In this document: piece by piece, positions 36,351-47,386 of the stretch
Position numbering within the stretch: position 1 is the stretch's first letter
Layout: every line of letters starts with the position of its first letter
Assembly (NCBI RefSeq): GCF_004379255.2
Contig: NC_056041.1
Span: 1,922,001-1,986,000, forward strand
Direction: 5' to 3'
DNA length: 64,000 bases
Source: Salvia splendens
Lineage: Eukaryota > Streptophyta > Magnoliopsida > Lamiales > Lamiaceae
Position numbers and translations under genes: made by a program
The notes under the pieces: generated by a model
What the model saw: the letters and a program-made list of their open reading frames with translations, nothing else
Told to the model about the DNA's origin: nothing
Databases searched by the model: none

Positions 36351-37011
36351 CAGGGATGTCAATCGGGTTTCGGGCCGACCCTGTTCGGGTTACGGGTCAA
36401 TCAGGTGCGGGCTAATAGGGTTGTGATTTCTTTCGGGTTATAGAGGTTCAACCCTAACCCTGAAAGCTCGGGTTTCGGGCCAGCCCATCGGGTTGCGGCC
36501 GATAAGATTAACAAGCGATCAATCCAATAAATAATGACGAAAATTAGTTATATTCATAAAATATAAACTCAATCATAAACATGATCAAATATGATCAAAT
36601 ATTAATATTTGAGATGTTTCGTGAAATTTTAATACATATTTTAGAAATTTAAATATTTTTAAGTGAAATTGAAGTTTTAATTTATTTTATCAATTATTAT
36701 ATTAGTAAAAATTCAATATATAATTTGTGTATTTAATATAAAATTGAAAGTTATTTTTTAGTTATCTATATTATAAAATTAATCAATGAAATGTCGAATT
36801 AGAAGTAAAAAAATAGAATAATAGAAATTTTATCAGGTTTTCGGGCCAGCCCATTGGGTTTTCGGGTCTGGCCCTAACGGGTTGCGGGTTAATCGGGTAC
36901 GGGCTAATCGGGTTTTAATTTTATCGGGGTAGAAATTTCCAACCCTAACCCTATAAATTTGGCGAGCTATGCGGGTCAGTCCACATGTTGTAGGCTATAC
37001 TGACATCCCTA
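36351..37011. mobile_element. hAT MITE with GGGTTTCGGGCC repeats, disrupted at its right end
   Basis: The left end is CAGGGATGTCAATCGGG and the right end is ACTGACATCCCTA. Subterminal regions are full of TTTCGGGCCAGCCC and CGGGTTNCGGG motifs around an AT-rich core. The 8-bp duplication is ATCCAACA at 36343-36350 and ATCCAACG at 37307-37314. The right-hand copy is displaced because a second MITE (37013-37304) inserted at the very last bases of this one. Confidence 0.88.
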
Positions 37012-37012
37012 A

Positions 37013-37304
37013 GAGCGTCCACTATAACGTGGACGCGGCTATAGCCGCGAGCGGGGCGGAAGCGGGGCGGCTTATAGTGGGAAGGGTGTCCGCCGCGGGG
37101 GTGGACGCGGCGGGTGAGGGGAGGGATGGCGGACGCGGAATCGCCGCGTGCGGGGCGAGGACGCGGCTGAGGGTGGCAGAGAGAGAAGGAGTGGGGCTAT
37201 AGCCGCGGCTGTCTATTGCAGTAGCCGCGGCTGACGCGGCGGCGCGGCGGTTCGAGAAGGGGGCGGCGGTGGGAGGGGCTGTCCGCCCCTTATAGTGGAC
37301 ACCC
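37013..37304. mobile_element. GC-rich PIF/Harbinger-type MITE nested in the hAT MITE end
   Basis: A 292-bp element with ends GAGCGTCCACTATAA and TTATAGTGGACACCC, flanked by TAA on both sides (37010-37012 and 37305-37307). A 3-bp TAA/TTA duplication marks the PIF/Harbinger class. The interior is unusually GC-rich (GCGGCGG, GGGGCGG runs) against the surrounding AT-rich DNA. It has no coding capacity. Confidence 0.85.
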
Positions 37305-37319
37305 TAATCCAACGGCTCT

Positions 37320-38440
37320 TATTGGATAATTGCAACCATAAAAAACAAACTACACACAGTTGTGCCCCACTCACCCAACTACACCCACCCCCTATAATCA
37401 ACTACAGTAACTATTTTTATTTTTGTAATATTTTACTCCATTTTTGTTAAATTTAGCTAAGATTGGTTTAAAAGGAAATTTTAGGCTATACTTTTTGGTG
37501 CCCCTCTTTTATCACCACACAAAGTTTATGTTTTTATTCAAGATTTCATTTTTTCACAAACCAAAAGGAGAAAGCTTATAGTTTAACTTTCAAGAATTAG
37601 AGGCAAAAACGGCTTTTTAGTTTGAGTTGATTTCCTCTAAACTTATGAAGGATAAGTAATTTATAGTTCGTCCTTAACTTTCCAAAATTTGAGTTATAAA
37701 GTTTATAATTTTTTTCATTTGTCCAAATTTACCAAGTTTACTTTTATTTTATTTTATCTTCTAGCTTATCAATCTCAAAATGTGATCGTTAGTCGTCTTT
37801 CATGCCGTTGCATTAGTATACTTTGCATAACTATTAATCTCATAACAAAAAATTTATCGTGGGACAATCAGATTTTTTTCAAAACACCTTGATTTATCAT
37901 TTAAATTTTAAAGGGACGAGACTTATCAAAATATAATCATATTTGGTGATGTTATGTACAGTGATAAATTGGTTGCCTTTGGATGTATGAAACTCACTGT
38001 CTTACTGTATTTTATTTGCTCTTTAGGAAAAAATTAATGCCATGCCTCAACCTTCTATCATTCCATTTTTTTCCAAAAAAAAAATAGAAAAAATGCATTT
38101 ATTTAGTTGACTTGTTGTAAAAACATAACTAATGATTTATTAATGAGTTAATAGTTCAGAAAATTCAGATGTCTCATGTTTGAGCACCCCCTCATCCCCC
38201 ACCCCCCAAATTTTACTCTTTTCTTCCATTGTCCCTTATTTAAGTTTGTATTCTTTTCAAGCAAAAAAAAGTGATAAAGCAACTATTTTGGGCAGCTTTA
38301 ATAGCTCTGTTTCACCTCTGTATAATTCGTTTTCCATCAGTTGCTTCACTCACAGTTACTTCAAATACGCATTGATCCTCGTTCCCTCTCTCTCTCTGGT
38401 TTCAATTTAAAAGATTATTCTTCAAGGTTTGGAGTCTTCA
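37320..38440 (+). other. Spacer and promoter of the IQD gene
   Basis: AT-rich spacer. The last 150 bases are the pyrimidine-rich leader of the IQD gene. No further repeat is recognised. Confidence 0.4.
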
Positions 38441-38444
38441 AGAA

Positions 38445-40165
38445 ATGGGGGCTTCTGGAAAATGGGTTAAAGCATTGATAGGGATGAAGAAACCAGACAA
38501 AGAAGACAATGTAAGCTCCAAAGTTTAGTTTAATCAAATAAAAATCCAATCTTTTTCATTTCTATCTGCCTTCACAGCTCAATTTGTGGTATGCTGCATT
38601 TCCAACAAAAAAAGATTCCATTTTTTAAATATCTGTTTATGTGCTTGAGTTGCAGTTGTTGAATAGTTTTATTTTTATTTCATCTTCGTGTTTTTCATCG
38701 TGAAAACTATAGGAAAAGATTAATGGAAAGAGCAAAAAATGGAAGATTTGGAAAGGTGTGAAAAGGCCAGCAGGTATCAATGCCGGGCCGGATTTCTCGT
38801 CGGAACCCTCACCGGTGAACAACGACGCCTTCAACGCCGCCGTAGCCGCCGTGGTCCGCGCGCCGCCGAGCGACTTCCGCGCCGTACGCCAAGAATGGGC
38901 CGCCATCAGAATCCAAACCGCATTCAGAGGATTCTTGGTCAGCATTTTTATTATACTAATGATCATGAGCATTTGTATCTATGTAATTTTAATTTTATTT
39001 GGAATGATTTAATTAATATTGAATTTTGACAAAAAAAATGGTAATGATTTATGGTTTAGGCAAGAAGGGCTTTGAGGGCTTTGAAGGGATTGGTGAGGCT
39101 TCAAGCAATTGTTAGAGGGAGGCAGGTTAGGAAGCAGGCTGCTGTGACATTGAGGTGTATGCAGGCTCTTGTTAGGGTTCAGGCCCGGGTCCGGGCCCGC
39201 CACGTCCGGATGTCGGTCGAGGGTCAGGCGGTGCAGCGCCTGCTTGACGAGCGCCATCGCGAGAACGAGGCTTTGAAGGAAGCTGAGGTACTAGCATTAG
39301 TCCCATTGTTTGCATTGATTTGATTTTTCGTATGTTTGGTTGGTGGAGTGACGATCTCGTGATTGAAAAAGGTCGTGTTTTGAATTTATTGTAGGAAGGG
39401 TGGTGTGATAGTAGAGGGACTCTTGAAGAGGTTAAGGCCAAGATACAAATGAGGCAAGAGGGAGCTGTCAAGAGAGAGAGAGCCCTTGCTTACTCTCTTG
39501 CTCAAAAGGTTAGATCTCGGGTTTGATTCCATCGTGACGCGACCTTTAGTTTGTGTTCACTAATTTGGTTCATTCTTTGGCAGTGGAAATCAAGCCAGAG
39601 TTGTGATTCTTGCATCACTGTGCCAAAATGCCAAGAATTGGACAAGAACAGCTGTGGATGGAGCTGGCTGGAGAGATGGATGGTGGCGAAGCCGTGGGAG
39701 AATCGGCTCATGGAGAAGTCGAGCACGGAGGAACGGTTTTCAGAGACGACACCGCTGATCAAAGAGTGCAACAAGAGCAATCTGTCTAGGCTGTCTGAGC
39801 CAAGTATGGTGAAAATGAGGAAAAACAACATGACTAAGAGGATATCAGCAAAGCCTCCACTCTTTGCACATTCGTCGTCTAGCCCTAGCTACGACGAGAT
39901 CTCGGCCTCATCCTCGATCTTCACAACCACGACTCCCATCTCGGGAAAGACTGCCTCTGACAGGACGGAGGATGGCAGCATCAACAGGCCGAATTACATG
40001 AACTTGACAGAGGCAACGAGGGCGAAGCAGAGGAGGCACGGAGCCCTGAGGCAGCAGTCCATGGATGAGTTTCAGTTTCTCAACAAGACAATGGCTGATC
40101 CCGGGAGCTCGGATTGTAATGCCCTGCCTCGACTGCCGACACGAATGGAGAAGGGATTTTTCTAG
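38445..40165 (+). CDS. IQD6: IQD family calmodulin-binding protein (IQD6-like)
   Basis: IQD proteins bind calmodulin and act as scaffolds at microtubules, plasma membrane or nucleus. Five exons: 38445-38510, 38713-38937, 39060-39287, 39395-39508 and 39584-40165, giving 404 aa. The N-terminus [17 protein letters not shown] is the standard IQD start. The IQ67 domain (about residues 84-150) reads [20 protein letters not shown] and continues with [16 protein letters not shown] and [17 protein letters not shown], three IQ motifs. A phase-0 intron splits it right after FRGFL, as in the whole family. The C-terminal half is serine-rich and basic, with [16 protein letters not shown], a conserved IQD block. 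The gene is tail-to-tail with MAX1, with 213 bases between stops. Subgroup (IQD6/7/8) is inferred from neighbours. Confidence 0.93.
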
Positions 40166-40333
40166 GGTGGAGGGAAAATGTGGATTGAAACTTACAACAG
40201 CTTGATTGTTTGATATTCACTTCTGCATTTTGTAATATAGTAGTAGTACTTGTTTACGAGTTTTGCAATGAGAAAACAAGACTGTGTTTATTGATCATTT
40301 TATTCAAGTTTATTCGATTCTCGGACCATCAAT

Positions 40334-40405
40334 ACATCTCGTTTGATGGCACGAACAAGTTCTTGATTCTGGGATCATTCAAACATCACGTTTGATGGCA
40401 CGAAC
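40334..40405. repeat. Short direct repeat of the MAX1 C-terminal codons
   Basis: A 23-base sequence at 40383-40405, coding for the last residues of MAX1 and the stop, recurs at 40334-40356 with one mismatch, 49 bases away in the 3' UTR. It looks like a local duplication. Confidence 0.8.
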
Positions 40406-42797
40406 CTTAACACCGTGTCTAAAGTTAAGTACTAAGCCATAATCAAGCTGCAGGGGATTCTCCATGAGTGGAGAATGTCTGAACACATACTTCCTGTATA
40501 GATGAATCAGGGACAGCTTGAGCTCTTGCAAGGAGAATTTCTGTCCAATGCAAGCCCGAGGGCCGATCCCAAATGGAATGTAGGCGTAAGGATGCCTTTG
40601 CTTCTCCTCTTCGCCTTCTGGGTCGAACCTCTCTGGCCTGAACTTCTCCGGCTCTGGGAAGTTCACCGGATCTTTTGTGAGAACCCCGAGTGCCAGCCAC
40701 ACCCACGTGCCCTAAACCAAATGGAGAACGAGTTTAGCTGCCAATGAATACGCCTCATGTGTGTGCGAAGTAAGACATGAGTCACATGACATACCTTTGG
40801 TAGTAGATAGCCTCCTATGCTAACTTCTGCTGATGTTTCTCTAGCAACCAAGGGAGAAACTGTGTAGAATCTCATTGCTTCTTTGATGACCTAATTTTTA
40901 AATAGTAATCAAGAAAATGCAAATTATGCAATGAGATTATTCAACATTCATTATCTAACAAGAATTGAAGAATAGTGCTACCAAAAATTTACCAGATCAA
41001 GATAAGGGAACTTGTGTTGAAGATCATGGGCAGTAGGCATTTGGTGATGAGGCCCGAATCCATCGATCTCTTCTATAACCTTCTTCTCAACGTCTGGATG
41101 TCTAGCGACAAGGTAGACGACACTAGAGAGTGTAAACGAGGTAGTTGCTGATCCTGCCAAGAGGTGCTCATAGGTAACAGCACTGACATAATCAGAAGTG
41201 AAGGCCTTGTTTGCACCTTTCTCTGTCTCCCTTGCCCCAAGTATAAGTGACAAGAAATCCTTTGAGCCCGGATCATCATTCACCTCCTCCTTCATTCTGT
41301 TCTGCACGATCTCATCCAGACGCCTGCTCAAGTCCATGTTTGTACGCTCCACTTTCCAGTCCATTGTGCCCGGGATCCTCTTGAGGATCTGGCGAAAAGG
41401 TTCCTGAAGAATCGGGATGAGCACCCCTAGAATGATGGACAATGATCCGGACAGGTCCATCTTGAGCTGGCTCGTGGAGTAGACGTGCTGGTTGATGAAT
41501 TCTTGAACACGGCCATCTTCATGCCTGCGCGATCTTGGCTTGGAGAGGCCGAAATCAACACCAAACGCAGCCTTCCCAATTACATCTGTGGCCAGTTTGA
41601 GAGAGAAATCGGAGAAGGTTAAGTCATTGGACCCGAGATCCTCTGTGGCAGATGCAATCAAGTCTTGCATCGTTGGGATAAGCGTGGCTAGATGGGACGG
41701 CTGGTAGAGGGAGAGGATCGTGTTGCGCATGGTTGACCACCTCGAGTCCCTGGGGGCCCGTGGCACGAGAGTTACAAAGACTACGACAAAAGAACAACAA
41801 CAAAACATTCATAGACATCAAATTTGGAACCTTGTGAAGAATAGGCCTTTTTGATGAAGAGGAGAAGCTGCAATGGGAGAAGGGATGCTTCTGTTGGAGA
41901 AATACTTGAATTTTTTTATCCCAACTTCTCTGCAAAGTTCTGCATTTGCTACTATTACTAGTGGCTGCCTTCCCATATGAAATCTGTTTTTGCACCCAAA
42001 AAAACTTATTTTGAAATACTTGAAATGATCAAAACCAAACAAGTAGTAGTACTATATTTATTGATGCAATCATTTTCAACTGCAAATTCCATTTTTTTGA
42101 CACTGCCATCTGTGATTCTGTATCATAGCTATGATTCTTGGAAACATAAGATTACATGTTTTCAAAAATAAATAAAATAAAATTGAAATTACCCTAAAAA
42201 GTAATGCGGCCTCCAACAAGAAGTTGAGAATGACTATCTGTTGTCACTTTATTTAGTGGTCATATTGTGTAATAATGAGACATGGTGATCTTTGACTAAA
42301 GATTGGCCCACAAATAGCAATCTTGCACTAAAATACAAAGTTTGGAAACATACAATGAATAATGAAAATTTCACCACAAAAAAATGATGCTACTACAAAT
42401 CAATTGAATCTGCAACCCTTTATAGCTAGAAAATTTTGAGCCATTACTTTATATGCTTTTAATGAAAACAAGAACTGCATAAAAAGTTGCCTAACAATCA
42501 TATGTTTTGCAAGAAATGATCAGAAAAAAGCTGAAGTTTCTCAGCAAAGTAGTTTGACTAAAAATACCGGAATATAGGGCCGTGGCACTTGGCAAGAATA
42601 GAGTACACGTCCGGGCCATATTCAGCGAGCAACGGAAGGTGTCCGACCACAGGCATTGCTGGAGGGCCGGGGACGTGTCTAACACCCCAATACGGTGCAT
42701 AAAGGTACACCAAAGCCCCAACCACGGCTGCTAGGATCACGGAGGCGATTTCCAGCACCAGAAAAGGCTCTACCATTTCTGTTGTTACAAACTTCAT
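40379..42797 (-). CDS. MAX1: MAX1 cytochrome P450 (CYP711A), carlactone oxidase
   Basis: CYP711A enzymes sit in the ER membrane and oxidise carlactone to carlactonoic acid, a step of strigolactone synthesis that limits shoot branching. Exons on minus: 42797-42568, 41983-41831, 41749-40993, 40890-40795 and 40711-40379, giving 522 aa, the same length as Arabidopsis MAX1. Features in order: an N-terminal membrane helix (about residues 12-34), the proline-rich hinge [20 protein letters not shown], the I-helix AGSATTSF, the ExxR motif in [16 protein letters not shown], the [13 protein letters not shown] block, and the haem loop [13 protein letters not shown] with cysteine near residue 466. All essential P450 motifs are intact. 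Neighbours IQD and HSFA2 repeat the Arabidopsis MAX1 neighbourhood. The exact later oxidation products vary between species and cannot be read from sequence. Confidence 0.96.
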
Positions 42798-44007
42798 AAT
42801 GAGAAAAAAGAAAGTGAAATTGCACTAATTTATAGAATTAAAAAAGGGTTCTTTGGGATGGTATTGAGTTTTTTGTCTGTATTGAATGGTGATATTATGA
42901 TGGTGGGTTTTCTGTTACAAACACATAATGCTGCAACTTTCACTGTGTGTTTTCCAGTTATAGCCTGTGGGGTCTCATGATAATCACACACACAATTCAA
43001 AATATTTATTCCAAATTGGACTAATGGACAAATGATCACCCAGGGATCATGGCCGATTGGACCCTAGTCGGCTGTCACATCAGATGTCATGATCGCCCAC
43101 ACGAGCATCGACCAATGGAGGGTCGACAAGTCCCTGTACATCAACTTGAGCAGGAAGTGGTTTTCTTTACTCAACAATCTGATTCTTTGAGTGTGTGAGT
43201 GTTTGTGTTCTTTCACTTGTTCAAGAATAAGATTTGCTCAATATCACAGATTAGTACACAATACACTTTCCTATTTTTGACAATTCAATGCGGCATATAT
43301 GCAAGTCTCAATCATGAGAGAGTAGTTACAAGCATCTAGACATAGAGCATCATATTACTTAATCTTGAATTCTTGATCATAAGCATATTAGTATAAAAAT
43401 TCTTTGTACCTTGAAGATATGTTTTGTCCCATCTTTGAATATGTCCTGTTTCTTGATCATCTGAAAATACCATCAATCTTTGTTTACAAGGGTTTTAGCT
43501 GGATATCGGGCGACGTTGTCCTCACTAGAAATTCCTAGACAAGACTAAAACTTATCTCGTACATGCTACATCTAATGAAACTCATCTCATACATAGATGC
43601 TCTCGTACGAGATCCAGAGATGTACGGACAGTGAGGTCAGAGCGCACCCGAATCAGGCGGATACAAAGCAACGAGACCTTTGGTGAAACCCACCTCACAG
43701 CTGCTGCACAAAACTCCCCACCTTCTGCACAAAAAAACATATTGAAAATGCACAAACAGATCAAGGAAAAACAAAAATCATCATATAACCCTCAATCAAG
43801 CAAGCTGATTTGTGAAGGAGATACTAATTGATTAAGCAATGAACAAGAACTTCAAAAGATTGTTGCATACAATCTGACTAATTCTCATCACCACTGCGAT
43901 TCTCTGTTCTTCGCCTCAGCCACAACAAATCCATCCATCTCAAGTAACAAACACACTCAAGAACCTAAAACACAACCAAATTCAGCTCCATCACCATAGC
44001 AATCAAA
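42798..44007 (-). other. Spacer: MAX1 promoter and HSFA2 3' region
   Basis: MAX1 upstream DNA and the 3' UTR of the heat shock factor gene. The stretch 43500-43730 is less AT-rich than the surroundings but has no supported reading frame. Confidence 0.4.
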
Positions 44008-45504
44008 CTACATAAAGTCTAATTCATCAACAAGTTCATGAAGTTCTTCATCCCAATCTCCGGCTCCCACTTCCTCGTCTTCACTTAAAAGCCTCTCCAA
44101 CAGATCTGAGCTCAGGCCACCAACATTTGCAGCCGAAACCAATGTCTCAATCTCTGCTTCAACCTCACTTTGATCTGGAGCCAGATCGAGCTGCTTGTCC
44201 AACACCTCATCCGTGATAGGATTTGAGCTTGTCCCACCAACATTTGCAGCTGAGATCAATGACTCCACAAGCACCTCATCCGGGGTCATAGTCAGCTGCC
44301 TCTTCAGCCCTAATTCAACGCGTCTCTGGCCATTCGCAACCCTCTCAGCAAACAACGGATTGCTAAAGGTCTTAGCAACAAAGCTAGTCATCTGCTGCTG
44401 CTTCCTCTCAGAGCCACGGATACGCTCCTCAATCACCATGAGACGCTCCATCGAGATCTGCTGCTGCTGCTTGAGCTTCAAGACCTCGGCCCTCAACACG
44501 TCTCGATCTCTCTTCAGCCTCTCCACCTCCTCTTCCTTCCCATACTGCCCCAACTCAATACAAGAAGCTCCTCCTCCTTGCTGGCTCGTGCCCTGCATCA
44601 TCACGTTTCGCCTCCTCTTGATCATCTTCAACAGATGCTTCTTCCCGCTTAGAAACGCCTCGTTCGCGAACTCCCATCGATCTGCATCCACCTTTCTAAA
44701 GCCCTGCATTCCATTTTCATCCTAGAACAGTCTCAGAAACTCAAATTCGATTTGTAGCAAACTATCTACTACCTATAGTAGAGTCCGTTTCATGAATTTG
44801 CAGAGGTGCATCAACTGTTAAGATCAAATGTAGAAGTTTATCAATAAAACATTAGTCAACCACACAATCACAAAACCCCCCCACCTATTTGAACAAAGCC
44901 CAAAGAAAACCTTCTCATTACTCAATTTGTTGTAAATTCATCAACTGTTTATGTATTGGGACAAATTTCATACTCAATAAATTACTTAAATTTACTAAAT
45001 TACGAGCATAAGTTACTCTAATTTAACCATACAAACCTCATCAAACACATAATGTAGCAAAAAATAGATCACTTTTTTCATATCAAAACATAAATGGTTT
45101 CTGAAACTACAGAAATTGGGATCAACTCAACTCATTCCACCGATCAATGATTCAATCACACCAACTAAACTCAAAACAAACCACAGGAAAAAAAGGGGGT
45201 AAGAAATTGACCTCGAATTTCCGAGAAAACTTACGTAGGTATTAAGCTGTCGAACGAAGCTGGAGAAATTATTGTGCTTGAAGAATTTGGGAAGCAATGC
45301 GGCGGATAATCTGTGCGGGTCCCACACGATGAAGCTGTTCTTCGCCTTGCTCCACGAAATCACCGAATCCGTCGACGAATCCTCCACCATTTCGAACGTC
45401 TTCGTCAAGAACGGAGGCGTGCCCATATCGAGCAAGCTCTCGATCGGTCTCGGCTCGTCGGCTGCGGCGGCGGCTTCTTCCACCTTCACTGTCACACCTT
45501 CCAT
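44008..45504 (-). CDS. HSFA2: Class A heat shock transcription factor (HSFA2-like)
   Basis: HSFA2 amplifies and prolongs the heat stress response by activating chaperone genes. Two exons (45504-45235 and 44703-44008) give 321 aa. The intron splits the DNA-binding domain after FVRQLNTY, the conserved HSF position. The domain runs from about residue 29 ([14 protein letters not shown]) through RRR near residue 122 and includes the [20 protein letters not shown] stretch. The HR-A/B coiled coil follows ([20 protein letters not shown] onward, about 140-205), with the class A insertion expected. A basic GLKRQL nuclear signal lies next. The C-terminus has acidic AHA-type [16 protein letters not shown], where an export signal overlaps. 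Subclass A2 rests on the MFTYPE of the HR-A/B region and the MAX1 neighbourhood; HSFA6/A7 remain alternatives. Heat shock elements lie just upstream. Confidence 0.88.
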
Positions 45505-45618
45505 TTTCGGTTAGTTGCTGTTGAAGTTCTTTGGGAAAAAATGGAACTAACTTTCTATTTTTAGTGAAATTTTTTGTCTTCTTGAAACTGAAATCGCGGG
45601 TGATTTGGATTGAGATTT

Positions 45619-45770
45619 TGTATAAGTACAGGAAGATTCTAGAATATATGGAAACTTCGGAAATGGATATTTAAATATCTTTGGTTGAAGCGTGGCATGT
45701 CAGCATTGGTCAATGTTGGCCACGTGGAATGCTGTGATTTGGAGGAAGAATCTAGAAACTTCTCAGATAT
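45619..45770 (-). promoter_or_regulatory. Heat shock element cluster upstream of the HSF gene
   Basis: GGAAGATTCTAGAAT (45631-45645) is a perfect three-unit heat shock element (GAAnnTTCnnGAA). GAAACTTC occurs again at 45651-45658 and AGAAACTTC at 45754-45762 within an additional GAA-rich stretch. A TTATAC TATA-like motif on the minus strand lies beside the first element. The 115-260 base distance from the ATG suits heat-driven self-regulation. Confidence 0.75.
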
Positions 45771-46243
45771 TTTGGGCTGAGATGAGAAAGATGTTGGGGT
45801 TAGATATTTTAATACGGATTACTATAATAATAGATAAAATTATGAAACCTGGTCAGTTTTATAATTTTTCTTTACTAACAAACTAGTACTACTGCCTTGT
45901 TTAATTTATAGGTAGTCTATCCACTTATAATATTTTGCTGCCAATTTTACCAAAAAAGAATAACTATGGAGTAGTTGTGAATCCAAATTTCAAGATTTTT
46001 TTGACTCATTTTAAAAGTTATTGAACAGACCAAATTTCATGATTTCTTGGATAATTTATTCTTTATTTACGACTCTAACTAAAAGTTACAGAATTTTTTA
46101 ATGTATAAATTAAAAAGTAGTATTCCATATAATAATATCCAAATTTATATTATTTGTTGTGTTTCATTTTTTATATGGCGCGTTTAGATCTCATCCCAAT
46201 AATTAGTGGGACTGGAAGTTTCTTGATTGTAGAGAAGGATTTA

Positions 46244-46469
46244 GGCCATGTTTGTTTCTCAGGATTCTATATGAGAAAGTAATCTGATTCCTTAAATTTT
46301 AAAATCTTGTGTTTGTTTTGGTTTTTAATCAAACTGAGAAAGTAATCAGAATCCCGAGACAAGAAAAATTAGTACGACTTTCCAGGATTCTGAATCCTAA
46401 CTTTTCTTAGGTATTTTTTCTCAGTTTTATGATTCTTACATATTTAATGCAATATAATATAAATATATG

Positions 46470-46503
<34 letters not shown>

Positions 46504-46592
46504 TCTTAATATTATTAAAAATAATTTAAAATTATAAACCATACTTAATTACGCATAGTAAATAACTATAAATAAAATTATCATAATTGTAA

Positions 46593-46623
<31 letters not shown>

Positions 46624-47383
46624 GATTGTGATCAAGATAGAACCATTCTTAAACGTAGAACCATTCTTAAACGTAGAACAAATGCCAAACGGAGGTCGTT
46701 AGATCTTTTAATCCAATGGTGTTGATTTGCACAACAACTTCCCATTACAACTAAAACTATTATTAATGGGTGAATGCAGATAAGTGAAAAAATAAAGCAT
46801 GCATGGACTCTTCTTCGTTTCATTCATTCTTCCATCAACATGTGAGTTTTTTCACATGTTGAGTCCGGAATGTCGTGAAACACATAGTCTAATATGTATG
46901 ATTTTTAATCTTGACCGTCATTTTTTCCTCATCCAATGAATAAAATATGTAGAGTTCTAGTAAAATTTCAAATTATAAAATTTATTCAATTATAATACCA
47001 GTAAATATTATAATTATAATAATTATATTTATTATTATAATCATGTATGATTATAATACTCCATGTAACTATAATTATAATTATGGAGTACTATTATGAT
47101 GGATAATCCATATTTAAACTAATAATAAATATAATAATATAATTATTATCATTTGTAATTAATAATTTATAAAAAAAATTATATTATTATTCTTTTTTAC
47201 AATAAAAATAATAATGAGTAGGATTATAATTTTAGTTTGGTGTTTAAATTAAATATAAAATTTAAATCGTGATATTTTCCAAACACAGGAAAGTAAAGCT
47301 ATTAGGAATCACATTCCCGAGAATCATTTTCTCAGAAATCATTTTCCTTGCCAACTTGACTTTCACGGCAACCAAACATGCCC
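46244..47383. mobile_element. Large AT-rich PIF/Harbinger-type MITE
   Basis: The left end GGCCATGTTTGTTTCTCAG and right end GGCAACCAAACATGCCC are inverted copies, flanked by TTA on both sides (46241-46243, 47384-47386). The subterminal parts share CTCAG/GAATC motifs. The 1.1-kb interior is extremely AT-rich with ATT (about 46471-46502) and AT (about 46598-46622) microsatellites, and a 20-bp tandem unit GAACCATTCTTAAACGTA at about 46640. No transposase is seen. Confidence 0.75.
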
Positions 47384-47386
47384 TTA

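Noticed and set aside
43500..43760. Possible gene fragment between MAX1 and the HSF gene
   Set aside because: Composition is somewhat coding-like, but no frame gives recognisable protein and no splice pattern is evident.
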